A stretch of DNA of 64,000 nucleotides, taken from assembly GCA_004297935.1 (NCBI GenBank), contig SCRE01000014.1, positions 1 through 64,000 of the forward strand, read 5' to 3'. Below are positions 44,819 to 53,339 of the stretch, piece by piece (the stretch's first letter is position 1; the number at the start of each line of letters is the position of its first letter). Under the pieces are notes generated by a model. It was not told the origin of the DNA. It saw only the letters and a list, made by a program, of their open reading frames with translations, and made no database searches. The position numbers and the translations under genes are program-made. Source of the stretch: Microbacteriaceae bacterium (GTDB taxonomy: Bacteria > Actinomycetota > Actinomycetes > Actinomycetales > Microbacteriaceae).

Positions 44819-44923
44819 ACCGGTGCACCGCCAAGTGCTCCCATCGGAAACACTTGCTCGGCATCCACCGGGCGGTTGCTTTGAGTGTGGTGAGAAGCCC
44901 GTGGGAGCGGCCATTGCCATGGG

Positions 44924-44929
44924 TAGGAT
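44924..44929 (+). promoter_or_regulatory. -10 box of the lemA-htpX operon
   Basis: TAGGAT ends six bases before a GTG (44936) and about 47 bases before the lemA ATG. Spacing equals that of the leaderless starts elsewhere in the window. Confidence 0.5.
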
Positions 44930-44935
44930 GAACGG

Positions 44936-44959
44936 GTGTTCTGCACACGCAGCCACTAG
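44936..44959 (+). CDS. Possible leaderless leader peptide (7 codons) before lemA
   Basis: GTG at the predicted transcript start opens the frame MFCTRSH, closed by TAG seventeen bases before the lemA start. The lemA ribosome site (AAGGAG) follows immediately. Such small leaderless cistrons upstream of regulated genes are known in actinobacteria. Whether it is translated cannot be told from sequence. Confidence 0.35.
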   Translation: MFCTRSH

Positions 44960-44976
44960 TCAAGGAGTTCCCCGCC

Positions 44977-45543
44977 ATGGACTGGCTTATCCCCGTCATC
45001 ATCGCTGTCGTGATCCTGTTGATCATCGGCATCTACCTGTGGGCGACCTACAACTCACTGGTCACGTTGAATGTGCGCGTGGATGAGGCGTGGAGCGACA
45101 TCACGGTGCAACTGAAGCGGCGTGCCGATCTGATTCCGAACCTGATCGAAACCGTCAAGGGCTATGCGGCGCATGAGCGCGGCGTGTTCGAGAACGTGAC
45201 GAAGGCGCGCGCGGAAACGTTGTCCGCACAGGGACCGGCCGACGCATCCATCGCAGAGAACCACATGCAGAGCGCGTTGAAGAGCATCTTCGCCGTGGCA
45301 GAGGCATACCCGCAACTGCAGGCAAGCCAGAACTTTCTGCAGCTGCAGGCCGAACTGGTCGACACCGAGGACAAGATCCAGGCTTCGCGCCGGTTCTACA
45401 ACGGCGGCGTCCGCGAACTGAACACCAAGATCAAGGTGTTCCCGAACAACGTCTTCGCGAAGCGGCTCGGCTTCTCGTCGCGGGACTTCTTCGAGGTGGC
45501 CGATATCGCCGCCGTCGCAGAGCCGCCGCGCGTGCAGTTCTAG
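44977..45543 (+). CDS. lemA: LemA family protein
   Basis: A 188-residue membrane-anchored helical protein. One N-terminal membrane helix (about 3-23), then the conserved ATYNSLVTLNVRVDEAWSDI, QLKRRADLIPNLIETVKGYA, and FPNNVFAKRLGF near the end. Function is not settled; LemA proteins are commonly encoded with the HtpX protease, as here. AAGGAG ribosome site. Confidence 0.93.
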   Translation: MDWLIPVIIAVVILLIIGIYLWATYNSLVTLNVRVDEAWSDITVQLKRRADLIPNLIETVKGYAAHERGVFENVTKARAETLSAQGPADASIAENHMQSALKSIFAVAEAYPQLQASQNFLQLQAELVDTEDKIQASRRFYNGGVRELNTKIKVFPNNVFAKRLGFSSRDFFEVADIAAVAEPPRVQF

Positions 45544-45559
45544 TCGACGACGAGCTTCG

Positions 45560-46465
45560 ATGTATCGGGCAATTGCGCGCAACAAGCGCAACACCGTCTT
45601 CATCCTGATCTTCTTCCTGGCCGTCATCGGCGGGCTCGGCTGGTTGGCCAGCGTGATCTACAACAGTCCGACGATCGTGATCGTGACGCTTGTCATCGCG
45701 AGTCTCTATGCGGTGTTCCAGTACTTCGCCGCGAGTGGTCAGGCACTCGTGATGTCAGGAGCCGTCGAGATTCAGAAGGCCGACAATCCCCGTCTGTGGA
45801 ACACTGTTGAGAATCTGTCGATTGCGACAGGCACGCCGATGCCGCGCGTTTACATCGTGAACGATCCGGCGCCGAACGCGTTCGCGACCGGGCGCGATCC
45901 GCAGCATGCGTCGGTCGCGGCAACGACCGGCCTGCTCGACCTGATGGACAACGCCGAGCTCGAAGGCGTCATGGCGCACGAGCTCGGGCATGTGCGCAAC
46001 TACGACATCCGGGTTTCGATGATCGTGTTCGGACTCACCGTCGCCGTCGGCTTCATCGCCGACATGTTCTTGCGGATGGCCTTCTTCGGCGGTCTCGGCG
46101 GGCGCGGGAACAACAACAACAACGGTGGCGGAGGCGGCGGCAACCCGATCGTGCTGGTGTTCGGCCTCGTTGCCATGATCGTGGCGCCGCTGGTCGCATC
46201 CCTCGTGCAGATGGCCATCTCACGTCAGCGCGAGTATCTGGCGGACGCGACCAGCGCGATGACCACGCGTAACCCGCAGGGGCTGGAGAGCGCGCTGCAG
46301 AAACTCGCCGACTACGGCCGCCCGATGCAGCGGCAGAACTCGTCGATGTCACACCTGTGGATCTCGAACCCGCTCAAACCCAGCCTGATGGGTCGACTGT
46401 TCAGCACGCACCCACCGATTCCCGACCGTATCGAGCGGCTCGAGAAGATGGGCGGCAGCTTCTAG
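45560..46465 (+). CDS. htpX: HtpX-type M48 membrane metalloprotease
   Basis: A 301-residue zinc protease of membrane-protein quality control. Two N-terminal helices (about 12-32, 38-58), zinc-binding MAHELGH with His140, Glu141, His144, third ligand in REYLADATS, and a further helical pair. Between the helices after the catalytic motif is a flexible Gly/Asn run (GRGNNNNNGGGGGGNP). It follows lemA by 16 bases. Confidence 0.94.
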   Translation: MYRAIARNKRNTVFILIFFLAVIGGLGWLASVIYNSPTIVIVTLVIASLYAVFQYFAASGQALVMSGAVEIQKADNPRLWNTVENLSIATGTPMPRVYIVNDPAPNAFATGRDPQHASVAATTGLLDLMDNAELEGVMAHELGHVRNYDIRVSMIVFGLTVAVGFIADMFLRMAFFGGLGGRGNNNNNGGGGGGNPIVLVFGLVAMIVAPLVASLVQMAISRQREYLADATSAMTTRNPQGLESALQKLADYGRPMQRQNSSMSHLWISNPLKPSLMGRLFSTHPPIPDRIERLEKMGGSF

Positions 46466-47676
46466 GCAGAACGGCGCACCTCGGCGGCGAGTGCCCTGGC
46501 GAGGTCACCACGGTCGGCCACCTCGACCGGGCCGAGACCCTGCCAACTCGCGGTCTGGTGCAGCAGAGCTGCGACCCTCGACGCCGCATCGCCCGGCGCA
46601 TCCGGCTCCTGCCAGGCCGCCTGCACCCGGAGCACTCCCGATTGCCGGTCGCTCTTCAGGTCGACCCTGCCGACGATGCGGTCATCCAGGAGCACGGGTA
46701 GCACGTAATAGCCGTAGACACGCTTCGGTTTCGGGGTGTAGATCTCGATGCGGTAGTGGAAATCGAACATGCGCAGTGTCCGCGCGCGCTCCCACACCAT
46801 CGGATCGAATGGCGACAGCAGCGCGGATGCGCCCACTCGCCGTGGCAGCCGCGCGTCGCGGTGCAGCCACGCCGGAACCGGCTTGCCACGGTGCTGCCAA
46901 CCGGGCACCGTGACCCGGATCAGTTCTCCCGTATCCTCGAGCTCTCGGATCGCCGCGAGAGCAGGGGCCTTCTTGATCCGGTAGTAGTCGGCGAGATCGC
47001 CGAGCGTGCCGATCCCGTGGGCGCGTGCAGAGCGGCGCAGCAGTTCGCGGATCGCATCCGTTTGCGACACCCGGCTCTCGAGCACGGCAGCGGGCAGAAT
47101 GTGTTCGGCCAGCGCATAGCGGCGCTCGAATCGAGCGCGACCGGCGGTGGTCACCTCACCCCAATCGAACAGGAGCTCGAGGCCGGTCTTGACGTCCGAC
47201 CAACCCCACCATGGGCCGCGCCGCTTGTTGGCATCGTGTTCGATCTCGCTTGCCGCCAACGGGCCCTTTTCCGCCAGCTCCGCCCGCAGCCAGTGCAGCA
47301 TCGCCGAGTTGTTCGCGGCCCAGGAGTCCGGGTCCCGCATGGCGTCACGCCGGTAGAACTCCATCCTCCAACGCAGCAACGGCCAGGTGTCGACGGGGAT
47401 GATCGCCGCCACGTGCGCCCAATACTCGACGTACGGACCGTTCTCGGCGAACGTGAGCCGATCGAGCAGTGTCTTGTCGTAACCGCCGAGCCGGGCGAAA
47501 ACGGGAAGATAGTGACTGCGCTCGAACACGTTGACGGAGTCCAGCTGGAGCAGGCCCAGTCGTTGGATGAGCAGATTCAACTGACGGGTGCCGATCGCCG
47601 TCGGGTGCGCGCTGCCGAAACCCTGTGCAGCCAGGGCGACGCGACGCGCCAGGTCGGGACTGATCGAATGCCTCAT
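46462..47676 (-). CDS. YcaQ/AlkX-type DNA glycosylase (HTH_42 family)
   Basis: A 404-residue winged-helix protein of the AlkZ/YcaQ superfamily. The catalytic region reads LGLLQLDSVNV, giving the Q-x-D motif (Gln44, Asp46) of the YcaQ subfamily that unhooks interstrand crosslinks and removes bulky N7 adducts; AlkZ proper has Q-x-Q. RSHYLPVFARLG, WAHVAAIIP and SPFDPMVWERARTLRMFDFHYRIE (in parts) are family segments. The start ATG is not strongly marked. Ends four bases inside the convergent htpX stop. Confidence 0.88.
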   Translation of the reverse strand: MRHSISPDLARRVALAAQGFGSAHPTAIGTRQLNLLIQRLGLLQLDSVNVFERSHYLPVFARLGGYDKTLLDRLTFAENGPYVEYWAHVAAIIPVDTWPLLRWRMEFYRRDAMRDPDSWAANNSAMLHWLRAELAEKGPLAASEIEHDANKRRGPWWGWSDVKTGLELLFDWGEVTTAGRARFERRYALAEHILPAAVLESRVSQTDAIRELLRRSARAHGIGTLGDLADYYRIKKAPALAAIRELEDTGELIRVTVPGWQHRGKPVPAWLHRDARLPRRVGASALLSPFDPMVWERARTLRMFDFHYRIEIYTPKPKRVYGYYVLPVLLDDRIVGRVDLKSDRQSGVLRVQAAWQEPDAPGDAASRVAALLHQTASWQGLGPVEVADRGDLARALAAEVRRSA

Positions 47677-47707
47677 AGATCTCGCAGAATACCCCGTGCT
47701 TCCGACA

Positions 47708-47713
47708 TAGACT
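47708..47713 (+). promoter_or_regulatory. -10 box, leaderless start of the AI-2E exporter gene
   Basis: TAGACT followed by exactly six bases and ATG (47720). No ribosome site is present. Confidence 0.55.
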
Positions 47714-47719
47714 GTGCGG

Positions 47720-48955
47720 ATGGCGCAGCGCGGGGGAGACGGAAGCCGGTCACGGCAGGAGGCGGCGCGCCAACGCGGCCGGTTCGTCTCGGGTCGCCGG
47801 CAGGCTGAACTCGAATTGGAGCCGACCGTCGAAGAGTCGCTGCCACGTGGCATCCTCATCGCAGGCGCGTGGTCCTGGCGGCTGCTCGTCATCGGGGCCG
47901 TCATCGCCGTGGTGATCTTCCTGGTGATCCAGCTGCGGCTGATCGTGATTCCCGTGCTGGTGGCCGTGTTGCTGTCCGCTCTGCTGATACCGGTCGTCGA
48001 CTTTCTCGGTCGGCACCGGTGGCCGCGATGGTCGGCGATCCTCGTCGCCATGATGGGGACGATCGTCGTGGTCGGCGCACTGGTGTTCCTCGTGATCCTG
48101 CAGATTCGCGGCGAACTGCCCGCGCTTCAGAAGCAGAGTGCCGCGGCGTATGACAACTTCAGGGACTGGCTCGCCGGGCCGCCGTTGCATTTCACGGACG
48201 CGCAGCTGAACGGCTATCTGGCGCAGGCGTGGAACGCGCTGCAACAGGACAGCCAACTGCTCATCTCCGGGGCCGTCTCCATCGGCTCGACACTCGGGCA
48301 TGTGCTGGCGGGTGTGTTCCTCACGCTGTTCAGCACCTTGTTCATGCTGATCGACGGCACGGGCATCTGGGCGTGGCTACTGCGCATCTTCCCGAAGAAG
48401 GCTCGCCCCGCCGCGGACGGTGCCGGCAAAGCAGGCTGGGGTACGCTACGGAATTTCGTGCGGGTGCAGATTCTCGTCGCATCGATCGACGCGGTGGGCA
48501 TCGGACTCGGCGCGTTCTTCCTCGGCCTGCCGCTGATCGTCCCGATCGCGGTGCTGGTATTCCTCGGCTCGTTCATCCCGATCGTCGGCGCCGTGGTCAC
48601 GGGGGCATTGGCCGTCATCGTCGCACTGATCTACAACGGATGGGTCGCTGCCGCCATCATGTTGGCGGTCGTGCTGATCGTGCAGCAACTCGAGGGGCAT
48701 GTGCTTCAGCCGCTCATCATGGGAACCGCCGTGAAGGTGCATCCGCTGGCCGTCGTGCTGGTCGTCGCGACCGGATCGTTGCTGGCCGGCATTCCAGGAG
48801 CGTTGTTCGCGGTGCCGTTTGCGGCCGTGCTCAACGTGATGGTGCAGTACATCTCCAATGGTGTCTGGCGCACGTCGGCGCCACCACGATACGACGCAGG
48901 GCGCTATCTGCTCTGGCAGACCGTGCCCGTGCCGCGCCGCGGCCGTCGCCGCTGA
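47720..48955 (+). CDS. AI-2E family transporter
   Basis: A 411-residue membrane protein of the PerM/AI-2E exporter family with a basic N-terminal 45 residues, then helices and the characteristic GTLRNFVRVQILVASIDAVGIG, VFLGSFIPIVGAVVTGALA and LVATGSLLAGIPGALFAVP-like series. The substrate is not predictable; family members export AI-2, ions or other solutes. The ATG is placed at the leaderless position; a GTG two codons earlier would lie against the -10 box. Confidence 0.88.
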   Translation: MAQRGGDGSRSRQEAARQRGRFVSGRRQAELELEPTVEESLPRGILIAGAWSWRLLVIGAVIAVVIFLVIQLRLIVIPVLVAVLLSALLIPVVDFLGRHRWPRWSAILVAMMGTIVVVGALVFLVILQIRGELPALQKQSAAAYDNFRDWLAGPPLHFTDAQLNGYLAQAWNALQQDSQLLISGAVSIGSTLGHVLAGVFLTLFSTLFMLIDGTGIWAWLLRIFPKKARPAADGAGKAGWGTLRNFVRVQILVASIDAVGIGLGAFFLGLPLIVPIAVLVFLGSFIPIVGAVVTGALAVIVALIYNGWVAAAIMLAVVLIVQQLEGHVLQPLIMGTAVKVHPLAVVLVVATGSLLAGIPGALFAVPFAAVLNVMVQYISNGVWRTSAPPRYDAGRYLLWQTVPVPRRGRRR

Positions 48956-49005
48956 CCCGAGCCCCACGCCGGCAGCGCATGCCGCTCACGGCATGTTCGC
49001 GCCCA

Positions 49006-49011
49006 TAGACT
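49006..49011 (+). promoter_or_regulatory. -10 box, leaderless start of ilvA
   Basis: TAGACT followed by exactly six bases and GTG (49018). No ribosome site is present. Confidence 0.55.
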
Positions 49012-49017
49012 GAATCG

Positions 49018-50277
49018 GTGCCAGCCTCGACGAAAACACCCACTGCCCACTTCAGCGGTCCGAGCCTGGCCGAGATCGCAGCGGCCCGTGAGGTCGTCTC
49101 CGCGGTCGCTGAGCCCACACCGCTGGAAAGCTCCCGCTACCTGGCGGAATTGCTCGGCGTTCCGGTCTACCTCAAGTGCGAGAATCTACAGCGCACCGGT
49201 TCGTTCAAGATCCGCGGGGCCTACAACCTCTTGGCGAGGCTGACACCGGACGAACGGGCGCGCGGCGTCGTCGCCGCGTCGGCCGGCAATCACGCCCAGG
49301 GCGTCGCGTTCGCGGCACGAGAGCTCGGCATCAAGGCGACGATCTTCATGCCGCTCGGCGTGGCTCTGCCGAAACTGCAGGCCACCCGCAACTATGGCGC
49401 GGATGTCGTGTTGCGCGGCAGCACGGTCACCGAGCCTCTCCAGGCGGCCGCAGAGTTCGCGGCGGAGACCGGCGCCGTCCTGATCCCTCCGTTCGATCAC
49501 GCGGATGTCATCGCCGGACAGGCGACGCTGGGTCTGGACATCCTCGACCAGCTTCCCGAACTCGGCACCGTGATCGTGCCGGTCGGCGGTGGCGGCCTGA
49601 TCGCCGGCGTCGCCAGCGCGGTCAAGCAGCGGGCTGCGGCAGAGGGCCGATCCGTGAAAGTGATCGGGGTCCAGGCCGAGAATGCCGCGGCGTTCCCGGT
49701 ATCGCTCGCCGCGGGCACCGCGACGGCCGTGCGCATCGGAGCGACGATCGCGGACGGCATCGCTGTCGGCAAACCCGGTGAACTCAATCTCGCGATCGTG
49801 CAGGAGGCCGTCGATGAGGTGGTCACCGTCTCGGACGACGACACCGCCCGCGCGCTTCTGGTACTGCTGGAACGCGCCAAGCTCGTGGTCGAACCGGCCG
49901 GCGCGGTCGGCGTCGCCGCGATCCTGGCCGGCAAGGTGCATGCAGAGGGACCGACCGTCGCCATCCTGTCCGGTGGCAACATCGATCCGCTGCTGATGCA
50001 GCGGATCATCAGTCATGGTCTCGCGGCGTCAGACCGGTATCTGACCTTGCGCATCATGCTCCCCGACCTGCCCGGACAGCTGGCGCGCACCTCGGAGATC
50101 GTCGCAGAGGCCGGCGCGAACGTGATCGAGGTGTTGCACACCCGTCACGGTCACGGTCTGCAGATCAGCGAAGTCGAACTCGAGCTGAGCGTGGAGACCC
50201 GCGGGCTCGAACACCGCGAAGACGTCGTTCGGCGACTGCGTGAAGCCGGCTACGACCCGATCGTCGAACAGGACTGA
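49018..50277 (+). CDS. ilvA: Threonine ammonia-lyase
   Basis: A 419-residue PLP enzyme (fold type II) converting L-threonine to 2-oxobutyrate. PLP Lys64 in GSFKIRGAYN, the glycine loop PVGGGGLIAG near residue 190, and a C-terminal ACT-like domain (about 335-415, LTLRIMLPDLPGQLARTSEIV). The single ACT domain and length fit the catabolic or short biosynthetic type. GTG start at the leaderless position. Confidence 0.93.
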   Translation: MPASTKTPTAHFSGPSLAEIAAAREVVSAVAEPTPLESSRYLAELLGVPVYLKCENLQRTGSFKIRGAYNLLARLTPDERARGVVAASAGNHAQGVAFAARELGIKATIFMPLGVALPKLQATRNYGADVVLRGSTVTEPLQAAAEFAAETGAVLIPPFDHADVIAGQATLGLDILDQLPELGTVIVPVGGGGLIAGVASAVKQRAAAEGRSVKVIGVQAENAAAFPVSLAAGTATAVRIGATIADGIAVGKPGELNLAIVQEAVDEVVTVSDDDTARALLVLLERAKLVVEPAGAVGVAAILAGKVHAEGPTVAILSGGNIDPLLMQRIISHGLAASDRYLTLRIMLPDLPGQLARTSEIVAEAGANVIEVLHTRHGHGLQISEVELELSVETRGLEHREDVVRRLREAGYDPIVEQD

Positions 50278-50322
50278 CCCGAGGCCACCGTCCGTTCGCC
50301 CGTTGCCGCCCCCGGATGCCGG

Positions 50323-50814
50323 TTATTGGCCGGTCCAGGTTTCCACGTTCGTCACCGTGGCGGTGATCTCGCGCCCGTTGGGTGCGCTGTAGCTGGTGGA
50401 TGCGCCGACCTTGAGCCCGAGGATCGCCGCTCCCAGTGGGCTCTGCTCGCTGTACACCGGCAGGTCGTGACCACCGGCTATCTCGCGGCTGCCGATCAGG
50501 AAGCGGGTGCTGTCGCCGGCGATCGTGGCAGTCACAACCGTTCCCGGCTCGACGATGCCGCGGCTTTCGGGCGCGGAACCGACCCTGGCGGTGCGCAAGA
50601 GCTGGGTCAGCTGCGCGATGCGTGCCTCTTGGACGCCCTGCTGGTCTTTCGCGGCGTGATAGCCGCCGTTTTCTTTGAGATCGCCCTCTTCGCGTGCCGC
50701 CTCGATCTTCTTCGCGATCTCGTCACGTCCGACGGTACTGAGGTTTTCCAGCTCCTCGCGGAGGCGGTCATAGGCCTCTTGCGTCAGAAAGGTAACCTGA
50801 GTGTCCTGCGACAT
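50323..50814 (-). CDS. greA: Transcription elongation factor GreA
   Basis: A 163-residue protein that rescues backtracked RNA polymerase by inducing transcript cleavage. N-terminal coiled coil with the acidic tip GDLKENGGYHAAK (Asp45, Glu48), then the FKBP-like C-terminal domain (YSEQSPLGAAILGLKVG). Slightly divergent N-terminus MSQDTQVTFLTQEAYDRL as in actinobacterial GreA. Next to DUF4307 and mca, a conserved neighbourhood. Confidence 0.95.
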   Translation of the reverse strand: MSQDTQVTFLTQEAYDRLREELENLSTVGRDEIAKKIEAAREEGDLKENGGYHAAKDQQGVQEARIAQLTQLLRTARVGSAPESRGIVEPGTVVTATIAGDSTRFLIGSREIAGGHDLPVYSEQSPLGAAILGLKVGASTSYSAPNGREITATVTNVETWTGQ

Positions 50815-50895
50815 GCTGAACTCCTGAAGAAATGCGTGAATGGCCGGGCCTACGATTGACGCCCCGACGTATCCGTCAGGGCGTATCGCACTAGC

Positions 50896-51315
50896 TTAGG
50901 TCAGCCAGCACGAATCGACAAACCCTGCTTCCGACTGTTGCGTGGTTCGCAGCACATGGGTGAACGTGCGAGTGCGGTCGGCAGACGCGGGGATTTCGAC
51001 CACCTTCCAGCCGACGATGGTGAAGTCCTCCGTCTTCGCATCGATCGCGCATGCGAACGCGTGATCGGCCGGTCCTGTGACGGTGAACGTCACCTCCGCG
51101 TGGTGGGCGTCCGGGCTGGTGCTGCCGGAGACCTCCGCGCTGACACTGGTGGTCGCTGCGGGGGCACTGCCCGGTCCGGCCCAGACGTACCAGGCGATGA
51201 CCAGCGCGGCCGACACGAACGCGGCGGCGGCAAGCCACCACAGGCGACGCGGACGGCCCGGCGAACGTCCGTAGCGGGCGTCGAGCCGCGCGTCGGCATC
51301 CGTCTGTCCGGCCAC
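50896..51315 (-). CDS. DUF4307 family membrane-anchored protein
   Basis: A 139-residue protein: cytoplasmic N-terminus DARLDARYGR (the family signature), one membrane helix (about 26-44), and an extracytoplasmic beta domain with FACAIDAKTEDFTIVGWKVVEIP. Function unknown. It is regularly found between greA and mca in actinobacteria. GTG start with GGAGA eight bases upstream; the frame is open further but lacks a start with a site. Confidence 0.85.
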   Translation of the reverse strand: MAGQTDADARLDARYGRSPGRPRRLWWLAAAAFVSAALVIAWYVWAGPGSAPAATTSVSAEVSGSTSPDAHHAEVTFTVTGPADHAFACAIDAKTEDFTIVGWKVVEIPASADRTRTFTHVLRTTQQSEAGFVDSCWLT

Positions 51316-51440
51316 GGAACTGTCTCCAATCGCGGTCGGCTCCCGATGGTCGTGCCGTCGGTGCTGACCGATAGTCTTGGTTATTAGATTACGACGAGAT
51401 CCTGAACGACGATCTTCTGAACGGAAATGGTGACCGGCCG

Positions 51441-52307
51441 GTGACACAGCGACTGATGGCGGTGCATGCCCACCCCGACGACGAGTCGAGCAAGGGAGCA
51501 GCGACCTATGCGTACTACGCGCACCGCGGCGCCCATGTGCAGATCGTGAGCTGTACCGGCGGCGAGCGCGGTGACGTGCTGAACGAAGGCCTCGAGAATC
51601 GCGCCATGGCGCAGCGCGATCTGCCCGGCCTGCGCAGACTGGAGATGGCCGCCGCCCAGGCCGCGATGGGCGTCGATCATCGTTGGCTGGGATACCAGGA
51701 CTCCGGCATGGCGCGAGAGGACGGCTCGGTTCCTCGGGACTCGTTCGCGGACATCCCGCTGGAGATCTCTGCCGAGCCGCTGGTGCGATTGATTCGTGAA
51801 TTCAAGCCTCAGGTGCTCGTGACCTACGACGAGAACGGCGGCTATCCGCATCCCGATCACATCCGCTGCCACGAGGTCTCGATCGAGGCGTACCACGCGG
51901 CTGCGGATCCGACTCGTTATCCGGATGCCGGCGAACCCTGGCAGGTGTCGAAGCTCTATTACGACCGCATCTTCAACGCGCAGCGGATGAGAAGCGTCTA
52001 CAACCTGTTGAAGGAGACGGACCCGGACTCTCCGCTGCTCGAGGAGTTCACCCGGATGCGGCGCTGGGCCGATGACAGTCCTGACCTGGCGACGACGAAG
52101 GTGCCCAGCGGTGATTTCTTCCCGGCGCGCGACGCCGCGTTGCGGGCGCACGCCAGCCAGGTCGCGCCGGACAGCTCGTTCTTCTTCTGGCCGAACAACC
52201 TGCAGCAGCGGGCCTGGCCGTACGAGGACTATCAACTCGTCGACTCGAAGGTGGAGACGATCGTGCCGGAGACCGATCTGTTCGCCGGTGTCGAGGACGA
52301 GCCATGA
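51441..52307 (+). CDS. mca: Mycothiol S-conjugate amidase
   Basis: A 288-residue zinc amidase of the PIG-L/LmbE family, cleaving mycothiol adducts to mercapturic acids for export. Zinc motif HAHPDDESSKGAA (typical of Mca rather than MshB), GGERGDVLN, and the third ligand in GGYPHPDHIRCHE. Presence shows that the organism uses mycothiol. GTG start; divergent from DUF4307. Confidence 0.94.
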   Translation: MTQRLMAVHAHPDDESSKGAATYAYYAHRGAHVQIVSCTGGERGDVLNEGLENRAMAQRDLPGLRRLEMAAAQAAMGVDHRWLGYQDSGMAREDGSVPRDSFADIPLEISAEPLVRLIREFKPQVLVTYDENGGYPHPDHIRCHEVSIEAYHAAADPTRYPDAGEPWQVSKLYYDRIFNAQRMRSVYNLLKETDPDSPLLEEFTRMRRWADDSPDLATTKVPSGDFFPARDAALRAHASQVAPDSSFFFWPNNLQQRAWPYEDYQLVDSKVETIVPETDLFAGVEDEP

Positions 52308-52546
52308 TCGCCGCGACGACCCGGTGGCTGGCATCGACCCCGACTCCGGCGCCGAAGGCTCCGAATGCAGACTTGGTCACGCCCGGTGTCTGGGGCTTCC
52401 TCGTCATCTTCCTCATCGCGATCGTCACGATCCTGCTGGTGCTCGACATGACCAGACGGATCCGGCGCATCCGCTACCGCGAGGAGATCGCGGCCAAGCT
52501 CGACGCAGAAGAAGCCGAGACGCACGGACCGTCCGGCGACGATTGA
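52304..52546 (+). CDS. Small single-pass membrane protein behind mca
   Basis: An 80-residue protein with a short N-terminus, one membrane helix (about 29-48) and a charged cytoplasmic tail (RRIRRIRYREEIAAKLDAEE). Function unknown. Its ATGA overlap with mca shows translational coupling, and similar small proteins accompany mca in other actinobacteria. Confidence 0.8.
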   Translation: MIAATTRWLASTPTPAPKAPNADLVTPGVWGFLVIFLIAIVTILLVLDMTRRIRRIRYREEIAAKLDAEEAETHGPSGDD

Positions 52547-52574
52547 CCGTCGCGTCAGCCGGTGCAGGTCCGCG

Positions 52575-53276
52575 TCAGCCGGTGTAAGCGGGAGCGATCG
52601 CGATCAACAGGACCGCCACCCAGTGGCACATGAATGCGAAGACGGTCAGTGTGTGAAAGATCTCGTGGAAGCCGAAGCTGCCGGGAAACGGGTTCGGTTT
52701 CTTGAGCCCGTAGATCACGGCGCCCATCGTGTACAACAATCCGCCGATGATCACGAGGATCATCATCGGGGCGCCGGCGTGGAACAGATCGACGATGTAC
52801 ATCAAGGCGGCCCAGCCCGTGGCGATGTACAGGGCGACGTACAGCCATCGTGGGGCGCCGATCCAGAACACGCGGAAGGCGATGCCGAGCGCGGTCGTGC
52901 CCCACACCAGCGAGAGCAACAGGATGCCCTTGCTCGGCGGCAGCGCGAGCACGGCGAGCGGCGTGTAGGTTCCGGCGATCAGCAGAAAGATGTTCGCGTG
53001 GTCGATCCGCTTGAGGGTGGCCTTGGCGCGCGGTTTCCAATTGAAGCGATGGTAGAGGGCGGAGTTGCCGAACAGCAGCATCGACGTCAGCATGAAGACG
53101 GCGGATGCCCACTTCGCCGCGGCGCCGTCGGCCAGGCAGATGAGCACGATGCCCGCCGCAACCGACAGGGGGAAGGTGCCCGCGTGGATCCAGCCGCGCC
53201 AGCTCGGCTTGATCTCAGCCGCGCTCGGCGTTGCGCGCGCAGTGCGCTCGGGGCGGCGGACGGCAGGCGCGGACAT
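52575..53276 (-). CDS. trhA: Hemolysin III/TrhA (PAQR) family membrane protein
   Basis: A 233-residue protein with seven membrane helices. GNSALYHRFNWKPRAK after helix 2, RIDHANIFLLIAGTYTP, and GFHEIFHTLTVFAFMCHW in the last helices carry the His/Asp residues of the PAQR metal site. Bacterial members influence membrane lipid homeostasis; haemolysis is not expected. ATG start at a leaderless position. Confidence 0.92.
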   Translation of the reverse strand: MSAPAVRRPERTARATPSAAEIKPSWRGWIHAGTFPLSVAAGIVLICLADGAAAKWASAVFMLTSMLLFGNSALYHRFNWKPRAKATLKRIDHANIFLLIAGTYTPLAVLALPPSKGILLLSLVWGTTALGIAFRVFWIGAPRWLYVALYIATGWAALMYIVDLFHAGAPMMILVIIGGLLYTMGAVIYGLKKPNPFPGSFGFHEIFHTLTVFAFMCHWVAVLLIAIAPAYTG

Positions 53277-53282
53277 GGTGCA

Positions 53283-53288
53283 ACAGTA
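53283..53288 (-). promoter_or_regulatory. -10 box, leaderless start of trhA
   Basis: On the minus strand TACTGT is followed by six bases (TGCACC) and ATG. No ribosome site is present. Confidence 0.55.
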
Positions 53289-53327
53289 CGGCAGAGCGCA
53301 GGGTGCGCGCTGGGAGTTTCGACACGG

Positions 53328-53333
53328 TAACGT
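53328..53333 (+). promoter_or_regulatory. -10 box, leaderless start of the isoprenyl transferase gene
   Basis: TAACGT followed by exactly six bases (AGCGAT) and GTG. It is 40 bases from the divergent trhA -10 box, so the two promoters are back to back. Confidence 0.5.
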
Positions 53334-53339
53334 AGCGAT

